Assembly (NCBI GenBank): GCA_014695175.1
Contig: JACJNV010000070.1
Coordinates: forward strand, 1-39,911
Length of the DNA: 39,911 bases
Source of the DNA: Microcoleus sp. FACHB-DQ6
Lineage (GTDB): Bacteria; Cyanobacteriota; Cyanobacteriia; Cyanobacteriales; Microcoleaceae
Reading direction: 5' to 3'
The notes beneath the pieces were generated by a model that was given only the letters and a program-made list of their open reading frames with translations, searched no databases and had not been told where the DNA came from. Shown piece after piece: positions 23,704-32,648 of the stretch (position 1 is its first letter; each line of letters opens with the position of its first letter). Position numbers and translations under genes: made by a program.

Positions 23704-25080
23704 TTATTTTAGTTTACTTAAACAATCCTTCAATTCTCCTACCAACCATTCTTTCTCAGCTTGCGGCAAAAATAAGCCAAAACAATAGTTACGCGACTTG
23801 GCGCGAATCCGGCAAAAACTAATCGATTTTTTGAGCAATGGCAGATGAATTCCGCTCAACTTTACCCGCTGGATATCTTGAGAACTGATTTGAATTGGTC
23901 TGATGAATAGACGAGAAGCAATCCTACTACACAAGCACCTACACAACCACATCAAAGCATAAAATAGGGTAAATGTTGTTATAGCCAGGAATGATATAAC
24001 GAAAAATTGGTCATATAATCTACGTAGCCAGTCGGCTGCAGCGTATTCAAACAAAGAATAGCGTATCTGTAGACCTATAAAAAATCCCAAAATCAAAGAG
24101 CAGGGAAGTAAAAATTTATAACTCAGATGAATGAACTGGAAAAACCACTTGAGTTTGCTAGGTGAACGATCGGGGTGTATCTTGATTAATAACCACCGTT
24201 TAGCGTCAATTAAAGTTATTCGGGATTGGGGCGATCGCTTAAACATTTTGTCTAGATTAATCCCGCTTGGCTGTTCCCCTCGCAATGCTAATAAAGCATC
24301 TTTTGCTGATTGAAATCGATCTTCAACTGCGGGTTCAATTATCTGATCTAACCACTCGGCAAACTCTGTAGAAATAGAGACGAGTTCGCGGAATTTTACC
24401 TTCAGCTTTTCTCTGGGTAAATCCGATGGAAATTTCTGGGTTAACAAGAAAAGTAGCGTGGTTCCCAATCCATACAAATCTGTTGACAATACAGCTTTTC
24501 CTCTGAATTGTTCTGGTGCCATGTAACCGTAGGTTCCGACAACGGTACTGCCTCCAGTAACGGTATGATGGTAAGTATTTTGAACTGCGCCAAAATCAAC
24601 TAGGAAGACTCGCCCATTTTTTTGCAGAATAATATTTTGAGGTTTAATATCTCGGTGGATCGCAGCAGGTAACAGCGATTGCAGGTAAGCTAGAATTTCT
24701 AGCAATTGATAGGCGATATGACGAACTTGAGCTTCATTTGGTTTCCAGCCATTTTCTATCAACTGTGCGAGAGATTTTCCCGGTGCGAGTTGTTGGGCGA
24801 TATAAAAACAACGATCTTGGGAAGTATCAACTTGAAAGTAGTCAATGTAGTGAGGAATTCCCGGATGATTCAATCCCGATAAAGTTTTTGCTTCTCGTTC
24901 AAATAACTCGATTTTCTTCCATTCAGTTGTCAGGCGCAGGGATAAAGCTTTGAGTGCAACTTTTTGATTGCTGTTTAAATCTACAGCAGCATAGGTGATT
25001 CCAACTCCGCCCTGTCCTAATTTGCCGAGAATGCGATATCTTTCAGCAATGATTTTTTCCGATTGTTGTAGTGTTTTCAT
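23704..25080 (-). CDS. Hanks-type Ser/Thr protein kinase with two C-terminal membrane helices
   Basis: A 458-residue kinase. The domain (about 14-270) is complete: glycine loop LGQGGVGITY, K44 in VALKAL, catalytic loop HRDIKPQN (142-149), DFG at 162-164 and APE at 188-190. It also carries the cyanobacterial signature FGAVQNTY plus GTYGYMAPEQF. After a linker, two hydrophobic helices lie near 325-345 (LLPCSLILGFFIGLQI) and 365-388 (FVISFLAITTFTLFYALMW). A C-terminal domain of about 65 residues (390-458) follows and is unknown to me. The kinase therefore sits on the membrane with the catalytic part in the cytosol. It is 29 bases downstream of the ankyrin kinase and is a clear paralogue of it. 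Confidence 0.93.
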   Translation of the reverse strand: MKTLQQSEKIIAERYRILGKLGQGGVGITYAAVDLNSNQKVALKALSLRLTTEWKKIELFEREAKTLSGLNHPGIPHYIDYFQVDTSQDRCFYIAQQLAPGKSLAQLIENGWKPNEAQVRHIAYQLLEILAYLQSLLPAAIHRDIKPQNIILQKNGRVFLVDFGAVQNTYHHTVTGGSTVVGTYGYMAPEQFRGKAVLSTDLYGLGTTLLFLLTQKFPSDLPREKLKVKFRELVSISTEFAEWLDQIIEPAVEDRFQSAKDALLALRGEQPSGINLDKMFKRSPQSRITLIDAKRWLLIKIHPDRSPSKLKWFFQFIHLSYKFLLPCSLILGFFIGLQIRYSLFEYAAADWLRRLYDQFFVISFLAITTFTLFYALMWLCRCLCSRIASRLFIRPIQISSQDIQRVKLSGIHLPLLKKSISFCRIRAKSRNYCFGLFLPQAEKEWLVGELKDCLSKLK

Positions 25081-25109
25081 ATTTTTGTGCCTGGGTTGAT
25101 TTTGGATAA

Positions 25110-27620
25110 TTAATAGGTTGCGCCGCGAGCTCTGAGTATTTTGGCTGCTGCTTCTCGGTCGGGGTTCCAGTTGGTTTCTGCTATCTTTAGGGGCGTGTCG
25201 CCATAGCAGTTTGTAGCGTTGATTGTTGCACCTTTAGCAATCAGTAATTTTAAGATTTCTACAGTGCCATAATGTGCGGCTTTGTGCAGGGGAGTTGTGT
25301 TACACATATCTCTATTATTAACATCTGCACCGTTTTTAATTAGCAGTGCAGCAATATCATTGTGTCCGATCGCGATCGCTTGATACAATGGAGTTTGACC
25401 GTTATCATTTCTAACGTTAACCCTTGCGCCATTAGCAATTAGCAGTTCAGCGATATCTTGAGAGCCTTGAGCAACAGCAAGATGCAGGGGAGTTTGAAGC
25501 AAGTTATTTTTGGCATTAACGAATGCACCTTTGGCAATGAGTTGTTTGGCTACATCCTCAAGTTTGAAATCGACAGCGATATGCAGTAAAGTTCTGCCTT
25601 CTTTGTCTTCACTATTAACATCTGGGTTTTTACGAATTAGCAGCGCCACTGTATCCTGAAGTTTCAGGTCTACGGCGATATCCAGTGGAGTTTTTCTTTG
25701 ATTATCCTGGATATTAATTTCTGCACCTTTAGCAATCAGCAATTTTAAGATTTTTACAGTGCCATAATGTGCGGCTTTGTGCAGCGGAGTTGTGCCAGAT
25801 CCATCTATATTATTGACATCTGTACCGTTGTTAATTAGCAGTGCAGCAATCTCATTGTGTCCGATCGCGATCGCTCGATACAATGGAGTTTGACCGTTCT
25901 CATTTCTAACGTTAACCCTTGCACCATTAGCAATTAGCAGTTCAGCGATATCTTGAGATCCTCGATCGACAGCTAGGTGTAACGGAGTATTTCCAGATTT
26001 GTCCCTAGCATTGACATCCAGCATTAGCAAAGCAGCAACTTCTTTTGTGGTTGCATAGTGCAGTGGAGTTCTTTTTTCACTGTCCAGAATCGCCACATTT
26101 GCACCGTCTTTAATTAGGTGTTGTACCCATTCCTTAAAACCTATTTCGGCTGCCTTATGTAATAAAGCTGTACTCTTGCCATTTCGGGCATTGTCTTCTT
26201 TGATGTTAATTTTTGCGCCTGCGGCGAGTAGTATCTTTGCGATCGCCTTCGATCGCGCCGTATGTAGAGGAGTCAAGCCATTTTTGTTTTTGGCATTGAC
26301 ATCCGCACCTTTAGCAATCAGCAACTTGGCCATTTCAGGCGATCGGGCAAAGAACAGAGGAGTTATATTAAAATATTGACTTCCTGTCCAGGCGTTAATA
26401 TCTGCACCTTTAGCAATTAGCGTCTGTGCCACTTTTATGCGATCGGATGCCGTAGCAAAGTGTAACGGGGTCCAGCCATATGGACTCTTAGCGTTGACAT
26501 CTGCACCTTTGGCAATTAACAATTCTGCCACCTCTTTTGAGCCAGCAAAGTGTAGTAAATTCTTGTTATTTACCCTGCTATTGGCACTAATGCCAAGATC
26601 CAGATAATGCCTAACAGTTTTAGGATCTCCCTGTTTGACAGCATTGACAACTGCATTGGGGGTAAATCCAATCCGGTTGAGGATGGGATATTTAAAGTGA
26701 TTGAAAACAGCAACAGTAGCAATAGCAGCAATTCCTATTTTGAGGCGTTTTTTCCATTGCGTCGGATTGGATTTAACGCTAGATATTCGAGGATTGCGAA
26801 GAGATTCAAGCGCTTCTTTTGCCGAGTTAAAGCGGTTTTCTAAATCGGACGCGATCATTTTTTTTAACCAATCGGCAAATGCTGAAGAAATCTGAATTTG
26901 AGAGCGAAAATCTTTCTCTAGTATATTTGTTGGTAATTCGGCCGGGGAACGGTGGGTTAGTAAATACAACAACGTCCCTCCTAAACCATATAAATCTGTT
27001 GCAGGTACGGCTTGTCCGAGAAATTGTTCTGGAGCCATATAACCATAGGTTCCAACTACGGTACTTCCTCGCATTAAAGTATTGTAATAAGTGTTTTGCA
27101 CTGCTCCAAAATCTACTAAGCAAACTTCCCAATCTTTTGGTTGGTGGGAATTGATGGGGGATTTGAAAACAATATTTTCGGGTTTAATATCCCGGTGGAT
27201 AACAGGTGGTGTTTGTGAATGGAGATAAACTAAAATCTCCAAAATTTGTGTGGCAATGCGTTGAATTTCGCCTTCGCTAGCGTGCCAGCCATATTCGACT
27301 AAACTTGCTAGAGATTGCCCTTCTGCCAGTTCTTGTACTATATAAAAACAACGGTTATCGGGAGTATCGACATAAAAATAATCCAAATAACGCGGAATTC
27401 CCGGATGATTCAATTTTGATAAAACATTGGCTTCTCGTTCAAATAGTTCCAGGACTTTCCAGTCATTCATCTTCTGTAAAGACAAAGCTTTGAGTGCGAC
27501 TCGCTGGTTTGTTTTGAGGTCAATGGCTTCGTAAGTTGTGCTACTCCCGCCTTCTCCAAGCAGATTTTTAATCTGATAGTGGTTGACTAAGTTATGGGGA
27601 ATTTGTGAAATAATATCCAT
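25110..27620 (-). CDS. Hanks-type Ser/Thr protein kinase with 16 ankyrin repeats
   Basis: An 836-residue protein. Kinase residues 14-275 show LGEGGSSTTY, K44, HRDIKPEN (142-149), DFG at 170-172 and APEQF (196-200), so activity is expected. A single hydrophobic segment near 294-306 (KIGIAAIATVAVF) separates it from 16 ankyrin units of about 33 residues (TPLHLAVxxGSQDIAELLIA pattern) spanning 320-836. Several early units (2, 4, 5, 7) are shortened. Units 8-10 and 13-15 are near copies of each other. The ankyrin domain would lie outside the cytosol if the segment spans the membrane; if not, it is a cytosolic target-recognition arm. It precedes the paralogous kinase by 29 bases, so the two probably form one transcript. 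Confidence 0.94.
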   Translation of the reverse strand: MDIISQIPHNLVNHYQIKNLLGEGGSSTTYEAIDLKTNQRVALKALSLQKMNDWKVLELFEREANVLSKLNHPGIPRYLDYFYVDTPDNRCFYIVQELAEGQSLASLVEYGWHASEGEIQRIATQILEILVYLHSQTPPVIHRDIKPENIVFKSPINSHQPKDWEVCLVDFGAVQNTYYNTLMRGSTVVGTYGYMAPEQFLGQAVPATDLYGLGGTLLYLLTHRSPAELPTNILEKDFRSQIQISSAFADWLKKMIASDLENRFNSAKEALESLRNPRISSVKSNPTQWKKRLKIGIAAIATVAVFNHFKYPILNRIGFTPNAVVNAVKQGDPKTVRHYLDLGISANSRVNNKNLLHFAGSKEVAELLIAKGADVNAKSPYGWTPLHFATASDRIKVAQTLIAKGADINAWTGSQYFNITPLFFARSPEMAKLLIAKGADVNAKNKNGLTPLHTARSKAIAKILLAAGAKINIKEDNARNGKSTALLHKAAEIGFKEWVQHLIKDGANVAILDSEKRTPLHYATTKEVAALLMLDVNARDKSGNTPLHLAVDRGSQDIAELLIANGARVNVRNENGQTPLYRAIAIGHNEIAALLINNGTDVNNIDGSGTTPLHKAAHYGTVKILKLLIAKGAEINIQDNQRKTPLDIAVDLKLQDTVALLIRKNPDVNSEDKEGRTLLHIAVDFKLEDVAKQLIAKGAFVNAKNNLLQTPLHLAVAQGSQDIAELLIANGARVNVRNDNGQTPLYQAIAIGHNDIAALLIKNGADVNNRDMCNTTPLHKAAHYGTVEILKLLIAKGATINATNCYGDTPLKIAETNWNPDREAAAKILRARGATY
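25228..25990 (-). repeat. 495-bp-offset segmental duplication within the ankyrin region
   Basis: The blocks 25228-25495 and 25723-25990 align with an offset of exactly 495 bases, equal to five 33-residue ankyrin units. The encoded units GSQDIAELLIANGARVNVRN and AHYGTV-ILKLLIAKGA recur nearly unchanged, so the array grew by copying a multi-unit block. Confidence 0.9.
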
Positions 27621-27825
27621 AGCATTATCCTGGGGTGATGAGTACCAAAAAACATTTTCTATTGGGATTTTTGTAATTCAAATTTTGAAAAATTTATGCA
27701 AGGTAAATTGAGTGTTTGAGTATATTTCAAACAAGTCAATAGAAAAGTCAATGACTGACTCTGTATATTTGCTTAAATTTCAATTACCGTATTTCTATGG
27801 ATAGCTTACCCAGGATTTTGGAGTG
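27621..27825. other. Intergenic, presumed promoter of the kinase pair
   Basis: AT-rich stretch upstream of the minus-strand kinases. No gene or repeat was recognised. Confidence 0.4.
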
Positions 27826-28033
27826 TCATATCACCTTTGGCGAAAATTTACGTACGGGATCTCGATCGTAATCGAGCCGATAATCATAGCCGGCGCGATC
27901 GTAAATGCCTGCAAGCAATTCCGGCAAATTAACAATAGGTTCTACATCTTCTTCGCGCAAAGGAAGTTGTCGGTCTTTTTGAGATGCTAGCCAACGTTCG
28001 TAGGCTTCTCTATCGCCACTTTCTCCCTCAGCG
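27826..28033 (-). pseudogene. C-terminal remnant of a DUF4058 family protein
   Basis: The minus-strand frame ends with TGA at 27828-27826 and reads GDREAYERWLASQKDR, then LPLREEDVEPIVNLPELLAG and IYDRAGYDYRLDYDRDPV. This is the closing segment of DUF4058 proteins (PLPL...EPxVDLQ...YDRAxYDLxIDY...P). Upstream it runs straight into a CCGCAGAGGACGCAGAGG-type repeat (28034-28056), read in frame as EDAEGAEGE, and then a stop codon. The N-terminal two hundred or so residues are missing. It is a truncated, presumably dead gene. Confidence 0.6.
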
Positions 28034-28058
28034 CCCTCTGCGTCCTCTGCGGTTAATC
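28027..28058 (-). repeat. Dispersed CCGCAGAGG-type repeat
   Basis: The reverse complement reads TTAACCGCAGAGGACGCAGA followed by GGGCGCTGAGG. The same element occurs on the plus strand at 36698-36733. It is a repeat seen across filamentous cyanobacterial genomes. Confidence 0.8.
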
Positions 28059-28283
28059 AAAAAAATTAGTGATTTTGGATACAATTCCCGGCTCAACAGT
28101 CGATCGAACGCCTCAATTTTCGATGGGGATCTAAAATTCACCTAAAGTTCGACGCCCGATCGCAAAACCCTTCCTAAGATAGAAGTTAGGGGTCGATCGA
28201 CCTAAAAGCCGATTCAGGGGCAAACGCCTTGCACCTGAAAATCCCCAACTAGCGAGCCGCAAGACAGGGAGGACATCAAAATC

Positions 28284-29354
28284 ATGGTAAACGCGCCGAC
28301 AGGGGAAGCCCGCCTGGGCCCGACCGAGCAGGTACAATCCTTAGACCGCGATTGCACAACCCTATCTCGTCACGTACTCCAGCAACTTCACAGCTTTAGT
28401 GCAGATGCTCAGGATCTCAGCGCCCTGATGAATCGCATCGGACTAGCTGCCAAGCTGATCGCAAGGCGGCTCAGCAGAGCCGGATTAATGGAAGATGCTT
28501 TAGGGTTTACAGGGGCTGTGAACGTGCAGGGAGAATCCGTCAAAAAGATGGATATCTATGCCAATGAAGTGTTTATCTCGGTATTCCAGCAAAGCGGACT
28601 TGTCTGCCGCTTGGCTTCCGAGGAAATGGAAAAACCCTATTACATTCCCGAAAATTGTCCGATCGGGCGTTACAGTCTGCTCTACGACCCCATAGACGGT
28701 TCTTCCAATCTTGACATCAATCTCAATGTCGGCTCAATATTCAGCATCCGCAAGCAAGAAGGGGACGATGAAGACGGTTCTGCTTCCGACTTGCTGCAAC
28801 ACGGACACAAACAAATAGCGGCCGGCTACGTACTCTACGGCCCGAGTACCATGCTGGTTTATTCGATCGGTCAGGGTGTTCATTCCTTTACCCTCGATCC
28901 CAGCTTGGGCGAGTTTATTCTAGCTAACGAAAACATTAAGGTTCCCGATCGCGGCCCGATTTACAGCGTTAATGAAGGCAACTTCTGGCAGTGGGAGGAA
29001 TCTTTGAGGGACTACATTCGCTACGTACACCGCAGCGAAGGCTACAGCGCCCGGTACGGCGGGGCTTTGGTGGGAGATTTCCACCGGATTTTATTCCAGG
29101 GAGGCGTGTTTTTGTACCCGGGAACGGTGAAAAACCCCGAGGGCAAATTGCGCTTGCTCTACGAATCGGCTCCTTTGGCGTTTTTGATGGAGCAAGCCGG
29201 CGGGCGCGCCAGTACAGGTATTCAAGACATCTTGGATGTAGTGCCGACCAAGCTGCACGAGCGATCGCCCTTGATTGTCGGCAGTAAAGAAAATGTAGCG
29301 ATGGTCGAGTCTTTTATTCAAGATCGAGCGCGCAATCCTAGAACAGTCCAATAG
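28284..29354 (+). CDS. fbp: Class I fructose-1,6-bisphosphatase
   Basis: It hydrolyses fructose-1,6-bisphosphate to fructose-6-phosphate, feeding glucose-6-phosphate back into the oxidative pentose phosphate cycle. The 356 residues carry the metal/substrate motif [20 protein letters not shown] (134-153), EGNFWQWEE near 231 and the C-terminal MEQAGGRAS near 302. GGGAGG at 28268-28273 lies 10 bases before the ATG. It heads the fbp-tal-zwf-opcA gene order that is conserved in cyanobacteria, with a 190-base repeat-filled gap to tal. A GGTCGATCGACC palindrome lies at 28192-28203 in its leader, possibly a regulatory site or only a HIP1-like motif. Confidence 0.96.
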   Translation: MVNAPTGEARLGPTEQVQSLDRDCTTLSRHVLQQLHSFSADAQDLSALMNRIGLAAKLIARRLSRAGLMEDALGFTGAVNVQGESVKKMDIYANEVFISVFQQSGLVCRLASEEMEKPYYIPENCPIGRYSLLYDPIDGSSNLDINLNVGSIFSIRKQEGDDEDGSASDLLQHGHKQIAAGYVLYGPSTMLVYSIGQGVHSFTLDPSLGEFILANENIKVPDRGPIYSVNEGNFWQWEESLRDYIRYVHRSEGYSARYGGALVGDFHRILFQGGVFLYPGTVKNPEGKLRLLYESAPLAFLMEQAGGRASTGIQDILDVVPTKLHERSPLIVGSKENVAMVESFIQDRARNPRTVQ

Positions 29355-29355
29355 T

Positions 29356-29510
29356 GAAGGAAGAAGGAAGAGGGAAGAAGGAAGAAGGAAGAAGGAAGAG
29401 GGAAGAAGGAAGAGGGTTTTAACTTATAACTTTCGACTCCCAATTACCAATTCCCCATTGCCAATTTTCAATTTTCAATTTTCAATTTTCAATTTCCAAT
29501 TTCCAAGTCC
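29356..29510. repeat. Purine tract followed by CAATTTT heptamer repeat
   Basis: 29356-29417 is a GAAGGAAGA-type tract and 29459-29510 consists of 7-base CAATTTT / CAATTTC / CCAATTAC-like units. Both lie between fbp and tal and are non-coding. Confidence 0.85.
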
Positions 29511-29545
29511 CAATTAACAGCTATCAAATTGTAGGAGTTACAGTA

Positions 29546-30700
29546 ATGACGGCAACGCCAACGAATCACCTGTTAGAAATCAAAGAAATTGGCCAAAGCA
29601 TCTGGATGGACAATTTGACTCGCGATCTCATCAAGTCTGGCGAACTCAAACAGATGATTGAAAGTCGGGGACTGCGCGGGATTACATCTAATCCGGCTAT
29701 TTTTGAGAAAGCGATCGCGGGTAATGTGATTTACGACGCGGATATCGAAGCGGGCATCCGGGCGGGTAAATCTGTAATGGAGATTTACGAATCTCTGGTA
29801 TTTGAAGATATCCGCAACGCTTGCGACATCTTCGCCCCGGTTTACGCAGAGTCGAAGGGTTTGGACGGCTACATTAGCATTGAAGTGCCACCGACGATCG
29901 CCAACGACACAGAAAGCACGATTAGCGAAGCCATACGCTATTACCAAGCCCTCGGCAAAGAAAACGTGATGATTAAGATTCCGGGAACCGCTCAAGGTTT
30001 GCCCGCAGTCGAGCGAGTCATCAGCGAAGGCATTAACGTTAACGTGACTTTACTGTTCTCGGTTGACAGCTACGTCGAAACCTTCTGGGCTTACATTCGC
30101 GGTTTGGAAGCGCGGGCGGCTAAAGGTTTGGATGTGAGCAATATTGCGTCTGTTGCCAGTTTCTTCTTGAGCCGGATCGACATCAATATCGATGGCAAGA
30201 TTGACGAGAAACTCAAAAATGTCACAGATATTTCCACAAAAGCTAAACTGGAAGCAGTGAAGGGGAAAATTGCGATCGCCAATGCGAAGATAGCTTACCA
30301 GAAGTATAAAGAGATCGTAGCGAGCGATCGCTGGCAAGCTTTAGCGGCCAAGGGAGCGAAAGTGCAGCGCTTGCTGTGGGCTTCCACCAGCACCAAAAAC
30401 CCCAACTACAGCGATGTCATGTACGTCGATGAACTAATCGGCCCCGACACCGTTAACACTTTGCCGCCGAACACCGTTGAAGCTTGTTTCGACCACTGCG
30501 ATGTCGCACCCCGGATTGAGAACAACGTTGCAGAAGCTTACACGCTGATCGAAAGTCTCAAAGATCCCGACATCGACATCAACTTGGACAAAGTGATGGC
30601 AGACTTGCTCTTGGACGGGATTGAGAAATTCGTCACCCCGTTCCAATCCCTGATGGATTCCTTGCAAGAGAAAGTGCAGAAGTTGTCACCCGTCGCCTAG
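29546..30700 (+). CDS. tal: Transaldolase
   Basis: It transfers a dihydroxyacetone unit between sedoheptulose-7-phosphate and glyceraldehyde-3-phosphate in the pentose phosphate pathway. The 384 residues match the long actinobacterial/cyanobacterial transaldolase type. IWMDNLTRDLI is near residues 19-29 and GITSNPAIFEKAI near 45-57. The Schiff-base lysine K144 sits in NVMIKIPGTAQG, and LLWASTSTKNPNYSD is near 278-292. GTAGGAG at 29531-29537 is the ribosome binding site. It is second in the cluster. The hairpin at 30786-30831 follows it and may separate it from zwf. Confidence 0.96.
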   Translation: MTATPTNHLLEIKEIGQSIWMDNLTRDLIKSGELKQMIESRGLRGITSNPAIFEKAIAGNVIYDADIEAGIRAGKSVMEIYESLVFEDIRNACDIFAPVYAESKGLDGYISIEVPPTIANDTESTISEAIRYYQALGKENVMIKIPGTAQGLPAVERVISEGINVNVTLLFSVDSYVETFWAYIRGLEARAAKGLDVSNIASVASFFLSRIDINIDGKIDEKLKNVTDISTKAKLEAVKGKIAIANAKIAYQKYKEIVASDRWQALAAKGAKVQRLLWASTSTKNPNYSDVMYVDELIGPDTVNTLPPNTVEACFDHCDVAPRIENNVAEAYTLIESLKDPDIDINLDKVMADLLLDGIEKFVTPFQSLMDSLQEKVQKLSPVA

Positions 30701-30785
30701 ACAGATATCTGTATCCTGAAAGGCAGAAGCATTTAGGAATCGGAATAGATAATTATTTTGGTTCTTAAATGCTGAGTTTTAAATC

Positions 30786-30831
30786 CTCTCTAGGAATTTT
30801 GAGATTAATGCCTCTCAGAGTTCCTAGAGAG
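30786..30831 (+). terminator. Hairpin between tal and zwf
   Basis: CTCTCTAGGAATTTTGAGA (30786-30804) pairs with TCTCAGAGTTCCTAGAGAG (30813-30831) with two mismatches and an 8-base loop. It lies 85 bases past the tal stop. There is no T run, so it could be an attenuating hairpin or a repeat. Downstream, 30857-30958 holds a short orphan frame (YEEPINSLTQQLAEMTANYH) of unknown origin. Confidence 0.4.
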
Positions 30832-30961
30832 CAAAATCATCTGCCTCCTCTAGCAGTATGAAGAACCGATTAACTCTCTCACCCAGCAACTAGCAGAAAT
30901 GACCGCAAACTATCATGATGTCTTGGCAGGGTTAACATCACTAGAACAAGGAAAATAAATA

Positions 30962-32491
30962 ATGGTAACGCTACTTGAAAATCCACTGCGGGTCGGTTTA
31001 CGAAAAGAACGGGTGCCGGAACCACAAATTCTGGTAATCTTCGGAGCTTCTGGGGATCTCACCCAGCGCAAACTGGTACCTGCAATTTATCAGATGAAGC
31101 GCGATCGACGCTTGCCACCGGAAACTACCGTCGTGGGAGTAGCCCGCCGCCCTTGGAGTCACGATTACTTCCGAGAGCAAATGCGCGAAGGCATTGAAGA
31201 ATTTGGCGGCGGCATTGGCAGTGAAGAATTTTGGCAAGATTTCGCTCAAGGTTTGTACTACTGTCCGGGCGACATTGACAACCCCGAAAGCTATCAAAAA
31301 CTCAAAGATTTCTTAGCCGAACTCGACGAAGAAAGGAGAACTCGCGGCAATCACATATTTTATCTCTCGGTTTCCCCGAACTTTTTCCCAGAAGCAATTA
31401 GGCAACTGGGCGCGGCTCAAATGCTGGTTGACCCAGCAAAACACCGCTTGGTAATTGAAAAACCCTTCGGCCGCGACTTGAGTTCGGCAAAAGCTCTCAA
31501 CCGAGTCGTGCAGCAGGTTTGCCAAGAACAGCAAGTTTACCGGATCGACCACTATTTGGGTAAAGAAACTGTTCAGAATTTAATGGTGTTCCGGTTTGCT
31601 AACGCGATTTTTGAACCGCTGTGGAATCGGCAATTTGTCGATCACGTACAAATTACAGTTGCAGAAACAGTAGGCGTAGAAGACCGGGCGGGTTACTACG
31701 AATCCTCTGGGGCGTTGCGGGATATGCTGCAAAACCACTTGATGCAGATTTTCTGTCTGACGGCGATGGAACCGCCGAACTCGCTCGACGCTGACAGCAT
31801 CCGCACCGAAAAGATGAAAGTTCTGCAAGCAACTCGCTTGGCAGATTTGCATAACTTGGAGTTCTCAGCGGTTCGCGGTCAATATTCCGCAGGTTGGATG
31901 AAGGGCAAACAGGTGCCAGGTTATCACGAAGAACCGGGGGTTGCTCCCAACTCGACAACGCCGACTTTTGTGGCGATGAAGTTTATGATTGACAACTGGC
32001 GCTGGCAGGGAGTGCCTTTTTACCTGCGAACCGGCAAGCGGTTGCCGAAAAAAGTTAGCGAAATTGCGATTCAGTTCCGCGAAGTTCCGCTGCTAATCTT
32101 TCAGTCTGCGGCCCAACAAACTACTCCTAACGTTTTGACGATGCGCGTGCATCCGAACGAGGGGATTTCGCTGAGGTTTGAGGCGAAAATGCCGGGGCCG
32201 GATTTGCGGACGCGGACGGTGGATATGGATTTCAGTTACGGTTCTTCCTTTGGGGTGACATCTTCGGATGCTTACGATCGACTGTTAATTGACTGTATGC
32301 TGGGCGACCAAACTTTGTTTACCCGTTCTGATGAAGTGGAAGAAGCTTGGCGGGTGGTCACGCCGGCGCTGATGGATTGGGAATCGTCCAACGAACAGGA
32401 GTTGGTTCCTAAATACGAAGCGGGTACTTGGGAACCGGCGGAAGCAGAACTGCTAATTAACAGAGACGGCCGCAAGTGGCGCAGACTTTAA
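30962..32491 (+). CDS. zwf: Glucose-6-phosphate 1-dehydrogenase
   Basis: It oxidises glucose-6-phosphate to 6-phosphogluconolactone with NADP+, the entry step of the oxidative pentose phosphate pathway used in the dark. The 509 residues show the nucleotide motif GASGDLT (28-34), the substrate-binding signature RIDHYLGKE (194-202) and EKPFGRDL (about 166-173). The last third carries the fold-typical RTGKRLPKK. The downstream opcA product is its allosteric activator. In cyanobacteria the enzyme is switched by thioredoxin, and several cysteines are available here, though I cannot say which form the disulfide. ACAAGGAAAA at 30946-30955 is the likely ribosome binding site. Confidence 0.97.
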   Translation: MVTLLENPLRVGLRKERVPEPQILVIFGASGDLTQRKLVPAIYQMKRDRRLPPETTVVGVARRPWSHDYFREQMREGIEEFGGGIGSEEFWQDFAQGLYYCPGDIDNPESYQKLKDFLAELDEERRTRGNHIFYLSVSPNFFPEAIRQLGAAQMLVDPAKHRLVIEKPFGRDLSSAKALNRVVQQVCQEQQVYRIDHYLGKETVQNLMVFRFANAIFEPLWNRQFVDHVQITVAETVGVEDRAGYYESSGALRDMLQNHLMQIFCLTAMEPPNSLDADSIRTEKMKVLQATRLADLHNLEFSAVRGQYSAGWMKGKQVPGYHEEPGVAPNSTTPTFVAMKFMIDNWRWQGVPFYLRTGKRLPKKVSEIAIQFREVPLLIFQSAAQQTTPNVLTMRVHPNEGISLRFEAKMPGPDLRTRTVDMDFSYGSSFGVTSSDAYDRLLIDCMLGDQTLFTRSDEVEEAWRVVTPALMDWESSNEQELVPKYEAGTWEPAEAELLINRDGRKWRRL

Positions 32492-32505
32492 AAGTCAGTC
32501 GATTT

Positions 32506-32534
32506 TAGATTTTAGATTTTAGATTTTAGATTTA
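32506..32534. repeat. Heptamer repeat GATTTTA between zwf and opcA
   Basis: Four copies of a 7-base GATTTTA unit in tandem, another short tandem repeat in the gaps of the pentose phosphate cluster. Confidence 0.85.
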
Positions 32535-32648
32535 GTGGACAGATGAATCTGACAGCTTAAACTAGGGTCTAAAATTTTGGGATCTCCAGGACTACTGAAC
32601 TAATGACCAATCACTGATGACTAAAAACCGACAAAGGAGAAAAAACCG

